This document shows positions 5,916-10,718 of a stretch of 10,718 nt of DNA, in pieces. The first letter of the stretch is position 1, and the number at the start of each line of letters is the position of its first letter. Origin of the DNA: Bacteroidia bacterium. GTDB lineage: Bacteria > Bacteroidota > Bacteroidia > UKL13-3. The translations under genes and the position numbers were made by a program. The notes under the pieces were generated by a model that was not told the origin of the DNA, made no database searches, and saw only the letters and a program-made list of their open reading frames with translations. The stretch lies in contig JAKRSG010000241.1 in assembly GCA_022402405.1 (NCBI GenBank), forward strand, positions 1 to 10,718. The letters are read 5' to 3'.

Positions 5916-7433
5916 ATGAAAAGAGAGCAAACTGGCGGCAAACGCGGCCAAACAAGATCGGGTGCTGGCGCACCAAAACAAAGAAGTACAGGTGCAAAAT
6001 CGGGGTTTTCTAGAGGTACAGGAAGTACAGCATCTAAATTTAAATCATCTAAGCCAAGTGATGGAACAGGCTATGAGAAAAGAAGTTCATCTGGAGACAA
6101 TTACAAGCCAAGAACAGGTGCTAAAAAGGCATTTGGTTCAGACCGATATAAAAAGGATACTGGAGCGAGCAGAAGTTTTGAAAAAAGAGGCGGATCAGGA
6201 GAGGAGTTTAAACCAAGAACCAGTGCTAAAAAAGCATTTGGTTCAGACAGATACAAAAAAGACACTGGCAGCGCTAGAAGCTTTGATAAACGTGGAAGTA
6301 GGGATGCTGATGCACCCAGAACGCCTCGTAAAAAAATGGGCATAAGCAGGACGGATAAAAATGTTTTTCCTGAACGTAAAAAGCGTGCTTATGGTAGTTC
6401 GGATTCGTATAAAGAGCGTAAAAACATGGATAGTTTTTACGATAGAAATGAAGGTGCAGATAACGATAAACCTAATACGAGAACGCGCAAGAGAGATGAT
6501 TTTTCGAGCGCACCTGGAAAAGGAAAGTTTACTAAGAAATCTGAATTAAAGGGTTTTAGACCTAGGGTTAGTGCAGGAAAAGAAGAAGATTTTAGATTTA
6601 AAGCACCGGGTTCTAGAGGTAAATCTATTGATTTAGGAGCTAAAAAGGAATTTGTTTCTACTTCTAAATCGCAATCGAAAGAGCGTATTACCGAAAACAC
6701 GTTGAGTGTTGGTGGCGAGGTGAGGTTAAATAGATTTATTTCTAATGCGGGGGTTTGTTCTAGAAGAGAAGCAGACGAATTGATAGGAGCGGGATTGGTA
6801 AGTATAAACGGTGAAGTGGTAACAGAGTTAGGCTCTAAGGTAAAAGCGGGTGATGTAGTTAGGTTTAATGGAGAGAAACTGAGTGTAGAAGCTAAAGTTT
6901 ATATTTTATTGAACAAGCCAAAAGATGCCATTACAACAGCAGATGATCCTGATGGAAGAAATACGGTAATGGATATTTTTGAGGGAAAAATGAGAGAAAG
7001 AATTTACCCAGTTGGTAGATTAGATAGAAATACAACAGGTGTTCTTTTACTGACCAACGACGGTGAATTGGCTCAGCGATTAATGCACCCGAAATATGAA
7101 ATTAAGAAAGTGTACAAGGCTACTTTGAACAAAAATTTAAAGCCAGCTGATTTATGGACGCTATCTAATGGTGTGGAGTTGGAAGATGGTTATATTAAGC
7201 CAGATGCTATTGCACAATCGGATGCCAAAAATAAAAATGTGGTAGGTATAGAAATCCACAGTGGAAAAAATAGGATTATACATAGAATGTTTGAGCATTT
7301 GGGATATACTGTAGATAAGCTTGATAGAGTGTTATATGCAGGATTAGAAAAGGGAATATTAAAGCGCGGAGCCTGGAGAGAATTAAACGAGAAAGAGCTT
7401 AAGGTGCTTAAAAAAAGTGTTCACATGAAATAA
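5916..7433 (+). CDS. RluB/RsuA-family rRNA pseudouridine synthase with long basic N-terminal tail
   Basis: This enzyme should change a uridine in ribosomal RNA to pseudouridine during ribosome assembly. RluB (23S) is the likeliest type; RsuA (16S) cannot be ruled out by eye. Residues 269 to about 320 are an S4 RNA-binding domain (VRLNRFISNAGVCSRREADE). Residues about 325-500 are the catalytic domain, with GRLDRNTTG placing the catalytic Asp at 370 and LLLTNDGELAQRLMHPKYEI after it. The first 268 residues are disordered, rich in Lys, Arg, Gly and Ser, and include a 35-residue tandem repeat, so 505 residues is about twice the length of an enterobacterial RluB. Known Bacteroidota members often carry such tails; RNA binding by the tail is an inference. 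The ATG at 5916 follows the TACCTTTG promoter and leader hairpin. The gene probably ends its own transcript or runs into tatA, 64 bp on. Confidence 0.9.
   Translation: MKREQTGGKRGQTRSGAGAPKQRSTGAKSGFSRGTGSTASKFKSSKPSDGTGYEKRSSSGDNYKPRTGAKKAFGSDRYKKDTGASRSFEKRGGSGEEFKPRTSAKKAFGSDRYKKDTGSARSFDKRGSRDADAPRTPRKKMGISRTDKNVFPERKKRAYGSSDSYKERKNMDSFYDRNEGADNDKPNTRTRKRDDFSSAPGKGKFTKKSELKGFRPRVSAGKEEDFRFKAPGSRGKSIDLGAKKEFVSTSKSQSKERITENTLSVGGEVRLNRFISNAGVCSRREADELIGAGLVSINGEVVTELGSKVKAGDVVRFNGEKLSVEAKVYILLNKPKDAITTADDPDGRNTVMDIFEGKMRERIYPVGRLDRNTTGVLLLTNDGELAQRLMHPKYEIKKVYKATLNKNLKPADLWTLSNGVELEDGYIKPDAIAQSDAKNKNVVGIEIHSGKNRIIHRMFEHLGYTVDKLDRVLYAGLEKGILKRGAWRELNEKELKVLKKSVHMK
6105..6314 (+). repeat. 35-residue (105-bp) tandem repeat inside the rluB-like tail
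   Basis: Two units begin at 6105 and 6210, both with KPRT(G/S)AKKAFGSDRYKKDTG. The first 20 residues differ at one place only, while codons differ at many third positions (for example GACCGATATAAA against GACAGATACAAA). A degenerate earlier end (EKRSSSGDNY, before 6105) matches the end of unit one (EKRGGSGEEF). The protein is thus kept more alike than the DNA, which argues for selection on the repeat sequence. Confidence 0.85.
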
Positions 7434-7469
7434 TTGAATATTAGAAAAATTTTTAAAGAAAAAATAGAT

Positions 7470-7477
7470 TAATTTCG
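7470..7477 (+). promoter_or_regulatory. Possible -7 element of the tatA-gatA promoter
   Basis: TAATTTCG differs from TAnnTTTG by one base and lies 20 bases before the tatA ATG, in the 64-bp gap behind the rluB-like gene. An A-rich leader (CATTAAAAA) comes directly before the ATG. No -33 TTG with normal spacing is seen. Confidence 0.4.
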
Positions 7478-7497
7478 CAACCTTAATTCATTAAAAA

Positions 7498-7710
7498 ATG
7501 AACGTTACATTGTTATTTATCGGCAACCTTGGTGGTGGTGAGTGGTTAATTATCTTGTTAGCCATTGTGTTTTTATTTGGTGGTAAGAAAATTCCTGAAT
7601 TAATGCGTGGTATTGGTCAGGGAGTACGTGAATTTAACGACGCAAAGAAGAACGTTAAAGACCAGATAGAAGAAGGAATGAAGTCGAAAGACGGAGAAGC
7701 AAAATCATAG
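7498..7710 (+). CDS. tatA: Sec-independent (twin-arginine) translocase subunit TatA/TatE
   Basis: TatA forms the pore or membrane-thinning part of the Tat system, which exports folded proteins with twin-arginine signal peptides. The 70 residues have the full family plan: a short N-terminal part, one membrane helix at about 14-30 with the conserved Glu15 (GGGEWLIILLAIVFLFGG), the hinge FGGKKIPELMR (27-37), an amphipathic helix with GIGQGVREF (38-46), and a charged, lysine-rich tail. The tatC partner is not in this window. The gene starts the tatA-gatA pair, with only 15 bp to gatA, so the two are likely cotranscribed. I recall the same neighbour order from other Bacteroidota. Confidence 0.93.
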   Translation: MNVTLLFIGNLGGGEWLIILLAIVFLFGGKKIPELMRGIGQGVREFNDAKKNVKDQIEEGMKSKDGEAKS

Positions 7711-7725
7711 AACCTAGACCTGCCA

Positions 7726-9141
7726 ATGACCTATTTCAGTTTAGCACAGATACAATCCGACATGGAGTTGGGCAAGATTACTTTGCCTGCTTTAGTAAAT
7801 CACTATTTAGAAACCATTGAAAAGAAGCGCCATTTAAATGCTTTTTTAGAGGTTTTTGAAGAGGAGGCACGTACTCGTGCTGAAGAGATTGCTCAGAAAA
7901 TTTCGAACGGAACTGCTGGTAAACTTGCCGGAATGGTAATTGGTTTAAAAGATAATATTTGTTACAAGGACCATAAGGTTTCTGCTTCATCAAAAATATT
8001 AGAAGGATTTACTTCTGTATATTCGAGCACGGTTGTAGAGCGATTATTGGCAGAAGATGCCATAATCATTGGTCGTTTAAACTGCGATGAGTTTGCCATG
8101 GGAGCTTCCAATGAAAACTCAGCATTTGGTCCGGTATTAAACGATGCAGACAATACGCGTGTAGCAGGAGGTTCTTCTGGAGGTGCTGCAGTGGCAGTTC
8201 AAGCTGGAATGTGCTTGGCAAGTTTTGGTAGCGATACAGGAGGAAGTATCAGGCAACCTGCTGCATTTTGCGGTTTGTATGGTTTTAAACCTACTTACGG
8301 AAAAGTATCGCGTTGGGGATTAATTGCGTATGCATCATCTTTTGATATTATTGGTCCGATTACCCACTCTGTGAGCGATATGCAATTGCTTATGGAAGTG
8401 GTTGCTGGAGCAGATGAAAACGATGCTACATGTTCTCAATTAATGCCGGGTAATTTTACTAATTACCCTAAATATCAAGATAAGTATAGATTTGCGTATA
8501 TAGAAGAAACGTTACATGCCGAAGGAATTGAGCCTGAGGTTAAGGCAGCTACTGAGCGATACATTCAAAAGTTGAAGGCTGATGGACATGAAGTATTGCC
8601 GTTAAGCTTTGATCTGTTACCTTATTTAATTCCTATTTATTATACTTTAACAACAGCAGAGGCATCTTCCAATTTATCTAGGTTTGCGGGCATGCATTAT
8701 GGATATAGAAGTAAAGATGCTTTTGATTTGGAAAGCACCATTAAAAAATCTCGCTCAGAGGGGTTTGGTGCAGAGGTAAAGCGTAGAATTATGCTTGGAA
8801 CCTTTGTACTTTCTTCGGGTTATTACGATGCTTATTATAGCAAAGCTCAGAAAGTAAGAAGATTGGTTCAGGATAGAACCCAAGAGATATTTAAAGATTT
8901 CGATTTTATTATTTCGCCCACATCTCCTACAACAGCCTTCAAATTGGGCGAAAAATCTGACAATCCTATAGCCATGTATTTGGCAGATGTGTTTACTGTT
9001 CATGCGAATATTGCGGGTATTCCGGCTATTAGTATACCCAATGGAGAAGATTCTAATGGGATGCCAATAGGCTTGCAGATAATGGCAAATATGAATGAAG
9101 ATGATAAGCTTTTAGCTTTATCTCAAATGCTTGCCGAATAG
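7726..9141 (+). CDS. gatA: Glutamyl-tRNA(Gln)/aspartyl-tRNA(Asn) amidotransferase subunit A
   Basis: GatA is the glutaminase subunit of the GatCAB complex: it frees ammonia from glutamine and passes it to GatB, which turns Glu-tRNA(Gln) (or Asp-tRNA(Asn)) into the correctly amidated tRNA. The 471 residues are close to the usual 480. The amidase signature is complete: Lys75 in GLKDN, cis-Ser150 in GGSSGGAAVA, and the nucleophile Ser174 in GSDTGGSIRQPAAF, with the standard 24-residue Ser-Ser spacing. FKPTYGKVSRWGLIAYASS and the C-terminal IPNGEDSNGMPIGLQIMA are typical of GatA and set it apart from generic amidases. The ATG at 7726 lies 15 bp after the tatA stop. gatB and gatC are not here, as is common when the subunits are scattered. 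Confidence 0.95.
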   Translation: MTYFSLAQIQSDMELGKITLPALVNHYLETIEKKRHLNAFLEVFEEEARTRAEEIAQKISNGTAGKLAGMVIGLKDNICYKDHKVSASSKILEGFTSVYSSTVVERLLAEDAIIIGRLNCDEFAMGASNENSAFGPVLNDADNTRVAGGSSGGAAVAVQAGMCLASFGSDTGGSIRQPAAFCGLYGFKPTYGKVSRWGLIAYASSFDIIGPITHSVSDMQLLMEVVAGADENDATCSQLMPGNFTNYPKYQDKYRFAYIEETLHAEGIEPEVKAATERYIQKLKADGHEVLPLSFDLLPYLIPIYYTLTTAEASSNLSRFAGMHYGYRSKDAFDLESTIKKSRSEGFGAEVKRRIMLGTFVLSSGYYDAYYSKAQKVRRLVQDRTQEIFKDFDFIISPTSPTTAFKLGEKSDNPIAMYLADVFTVHANIAGIPAISIPNGEDSNGMPIGLQIMANMNEDDKLLALSQMLAE

Positions 9142-9144
9142 TGT

Positions 9145-9160
9145 TTGGCTAAGAGGCCAA
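9145..9160 (+). terminator. Weak hairpin after gatA
   Basis: TTGGC (9145-9149) pairs with GCCAA (9156-9160) over a 6-base loop, 4 bases after the gatA stop, followed by TTTCTAAAAATTT. The stem is short and the T-tract broken, so it would be at best a weak terminator. Confidence 0.25.
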
Positions 9161-9220
9161 TTTCTAAAAATTTATGTTTAAAACTTAATTACTTTCTGAC
9201 AAGAGTGCAGATAGTATTCT

Positions 9221-9227
9221 TATTTTG
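9221..9227 (+). promoter_or_regulatory. Possible -7 element of the LysM/SLT gene
   Basis: TATTTTG, followed by CGC, is one base shorter than TAnnTTTG. The TTTTGCGC context also occurs before the T9SS cargo gene (3171-3178). Its place, only 6 bases before the ATG at 9234, would favour the ATG at 9246 as the true start. The evidence is weak. Confidence 0.25.
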
Positions 9228-9233
9228 CGCGCT

Positions 9234-10436
9234 ATGGTAGTGAAAATGAAAAGTGTATTATTGTTTGTTATTGGTTTGGTTCAAACCGTGGTGGTATTTG
9301 CGGGCGTTGATGAAGTTTACCAAAGTAGATTACAAGCTTTGAAGAGTCCAATAGAGTTTACTTATAATCCAGCGGTAAAAGCTCATATAGAAGAATATTT
9401 GGCTAATCCGGAAGCTACCAAGGAGCTATTAAGTAAGAGTAAGCAGTATTTTCCATTTATAGAAAAAACCTTAAGGTTAAAAGGATTACCTGGCGATTTA
9501 AAATATTTGGCAGCCACCGTTTCTGGCTTAAATCCGGCAGCGGTTAATAGCAGTGGTGCCAGTGGATTATGGATGATGGCCTATCCTGTAAGTAAGATGT
9601 ATAAGGTAAAAGTTAATACATACATAGACGAGCGCAGAGATCCAACTAAGGCAACTTTAGTTGCTGGTCAGCATTTTAAAGATTTGTTTAGTATTTATAA
9701 ATCATGGCCATTGGCAATAGCAAGTTATGGTTGTTCTCCGGTTACCTTAAACAAGTGCATTCATTTAAGCAACAATAGTTTTTACTTTTGGGATATATAC
9801 CCATACATGCCTTTAAGTTGTAAAGATTTGTACCCAAAAGTTATTGCCACAGCTTATATCTTTAATTATTATAAAGAGCATGGTTTATCTCTGGTTGAAC
9901 CAAAACAAGAATGGGATACAGATTCTATTTTGGTGAATAAATGGCTCTCTTTTCAGCAGATTTCTTCTGTAACAGAAGTAAGTGTTGATGAGTTAAGAAA
10001 TTTAAATCCAATTTTTAGAAAGGACGTTATTCCGTTTAATGCTGATGGTTATTATGTGCGCATTCCGAAAAGCCGTTCTAGGCGTTTTGAAATGCTAAGA
10101 GACTCTGTTTATAGGCCAATTCAGTCGGCAGAGTTAATGGCTGAACCTATAGACAAAATGCAAACTCAGTCGCCCGATGTGGCAAAAGGGCCTTTAAAAA
10201 AGGTAACTAAAAAGAAGGTTACTTATACGGTTAAAAAGGGGGATAATATAAATGATGTGGCAGATTGGTTTGATGTGAGTGTGGCTGAAATTAAATCGTG
10301 GAATAAGCTTCGTGGTACCAAGTTAAATTATGGTAGGAAGTTAACTTTAATGGTGGATGGTTCTAAGTTAGGGTATTATAAAAAGATTAATACCATGAGT
10401 GCTAAACAGAAGAAGAAGATTAAGAAGAGGGATTAG
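9234..10436 (+). CDS. LysM protein with degenerate lytic-transglycosylase (SLT/MltD-like) domain
   Basis: This is an exported protein of about 400 residues with a signal peptide (hydrophobic core LLFVIGLVQTVVVFAG), an SLT-like domain (about residues 75-180), a linker that resembles a worn LysM (about 220-275), and a C-terminal LysM for peptidoglycan binding (about 329-374, TYTVKKGDNINDVADWFDVS). The fold markers of Bacteroidota MltD-like enzymes are clear: SGLNPAAVNSSGASGLW, VNTYIDERRDPTKAT and NKCI. However, the catalytic Glu of the usual ESxLNP is Val96, the Gln of GLWQF is Met, and the usual AYNxGPGNVN reads SYGCSPVTLN. I infer a non-cutting wall-binding or scaffold protein; an unusual active enzyme is less likely. 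The start may be the ATG at 9234 or the one at 9246; if the TATTTTG at 9221-9227 is the promoter, 9246 is better. It follows gatA by about 90 bp. Confidence 0.85.
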   Translation: MVVKMKSVLLFVIGLVQTVVVFAGVDEVYQSRLQALKSPIEFTYNPAVKAHIEEYLANPEATKELLSKSKQYFPFIEKTLRLKGLPGDLKYLAATVSGLNPAAVNSSGASGLWMMAYPVSKMYKVKVNTYIDERRDPTKATLVAGQHFKDLFSIYKSWPLAIASYGCSPVTLNKCIHLSNNSFYFWDIYPYMPLSCKDLYPKVIATAYIFNYYKEHGLSLVEPKQEWDTDSILVNKWLSFQQISSVTEVSVDELRNLNPIFRKDVIPFNADGYYVRIPKSRSRRFEMLRDSVYRPIQSAELMAEPIDKMQTQSPDVAKGPLKKVTKKKVTYTVKKGDNINDVADWFDVSVAEIKSWNKLRGTKLNYGRKLTLMVDGSKLGYYKKINTMSAKQKKKIKKRD

Positions 10437-10461
10437 TGTTTTGAAACTTTGTTTTTTTTGA

Positions 10462-10527
10462 ACACAAAGGAACTAAGGAACGAAGGGGTTTTTAACACAA
10501 AGCAACGAAGGAATATAGGGGTTTTGG
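10462..10527. repeat. Two copies of a 33-bp tandem repeat
   Basis: Units at 10462-10494 and 10495-10527 share ACACAAAG-AAC-AAGGAA and AGGGGTTTT and agree at 26 of 33 positions. Within unit one AAGGAAC occurs twice (10468-10474 and 10476-10482). The repeat lies in the non-coding gap between the LysM gene stop and the terminator. No function is apparent; it may be slippage-made spacer DNA. Confidence 0.7.
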
Positions 10528-10532
10528 GGCAT

Positions 10533-10565
10533 AAAAAAAGCCGTTCCATGTGGGACGGCTTTTTT
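10533..10565. terminator. Bidirectional intrinsic terminator
   Basis: GCCGTTCC (10540-10547) pairs with GGGACGGC (10552-10559), with one T-G wobble, over an ATGT loop. The stem is flanked by a run of A (10533-10539) and a run of T (10560-10565). The A and T runs let it work for both the LysM gene from the left and the RRM gene from the right, which converge here. Confidence 0.9.
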
Positions 10566-10585
10566 GTTGAGTTCTTATAGGTATA

Positions 10586-10718
10586 TTAATAAGATCTTCT
10601 GTCTCCTCTGTCGTTGTTAAAAGACCTTCTTTCGCGAGTTGGTCTTTCTTCGCGTGGACGAGCTTCATTAACGGTAATGTTTCTGTCTTTAAAAGACTGA
10701 CCGTTTAGAGAGTTAATG
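10586..10718 (-). CDS. RRM-type RNA-binding protein, C-terminal end only
   Basis: The last 43 residues of a minus-strand gene enter from the right edge, ending at the TAA on 10586-10588. They read INSLNGQSFKDRNITVNEAR, then a short tail rich in Arg, Glu, Asp and Asn ending in GDRRSY. The LNGxxFxxRxIxVNEARPR pattern is the last helix and strand of an RNA recognition motif as found in the small cold-inducible RRM proteins common in Bacteroidota and cyanobacteria. The tail is RGG-like and probably disordered. The RNP-1 and RNP-2 motifs and the start are outside the window. By family these proteins bind RNA in the cytoplasm, often after cold shock; the target is unknown. The gene converges on the LysM gene across the shared terminator. 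Confidence 0.8.
   Translation of the reverse strand, partial: INSLNGQSFKDRNITVNEARPREERPTRERRSFNNDRGDRRSY

Noticed and set aside
5962..6345. 127-codon frame on the plus strand within the rluB-like gene
   Set aside because: It is produced by the repetitive Lys/Arg-rich DNA of the real tail in another frame; the rluB-like frame runs on into S4 and catalytic domains.

Overview
The window is AT-rich DNA that looks like the chromosome of a member of the Bacteroidota. The signs are a short secreted protein with a type IX secretion (Por) C-terminal sorting signal, a membrane-tethered TPR/LuxR-type regulator, TAnnTTTG-like -7 promoter elements, A-rich leaders without clear Shine-Dalgarno sequences, an RluB-type pseudouridine synthase with a long basic extension, and the run tatA-gatA-LysM/SLT protein. 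I cannot place it below phylum level.

Layout, left to right. Positions 1-928 (minus) hold the N-terminal two thirds of a dicarboxylate/amino acid:cation symporter that runs off the left edge. After a 533-bp AT-rich gap comes a TPR / transmembrane / helix-turn-helix regulator (1462-3096, plus) that carries an in-frame TAA at codon 157, so it is either a recent pseudogene or a split gene. A small T9SS cargo protein follows (3198-3827). A 259-bp gap then holds a strong nested hairpin (3845-3893) with no T-tract. Next is an endonuclease/exonuclease/phosphatase (EEP) family gene with a TTG start (4087-4797). Directly behind it lies a short open frame (4794-4940) that reads like the last ~38 residues of a DUF2238/YjdF-type membrane protein. 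This suggests that the EEP gene arrived on an inserted segment that cost a resident gene its 5' part.

The right half is housekeeping. plsC (4937-5686, minus, TTG start) is divergent from an rluB-like gene (5916-7433) whose first 268 residues are a basic, low-complexity tail with a 35-residue tandem repeat. tatA (7498-7710) and gatA (7726-9141) follow, 15 bp apart. Then comes a LysM protein (9234-10436) with a lytic-transglycosylase fold in which the catalytic glutamate and surrounding active-site residues are replaced, a likely pseudoenzyme. A bidirectional intrinsic terminator (10533-10565) separates it from the C-terminal end of an RRM RNA-binding protein on the minus strand (10586-10718).

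I do not see a clear multi-gene defence or mobile system. The points most worth a second look are the degenerate transglycosylase, the EEP insertion with the DUF2238 remnant and nearby hairpin, and the interrupted TPR-HTH regulator.
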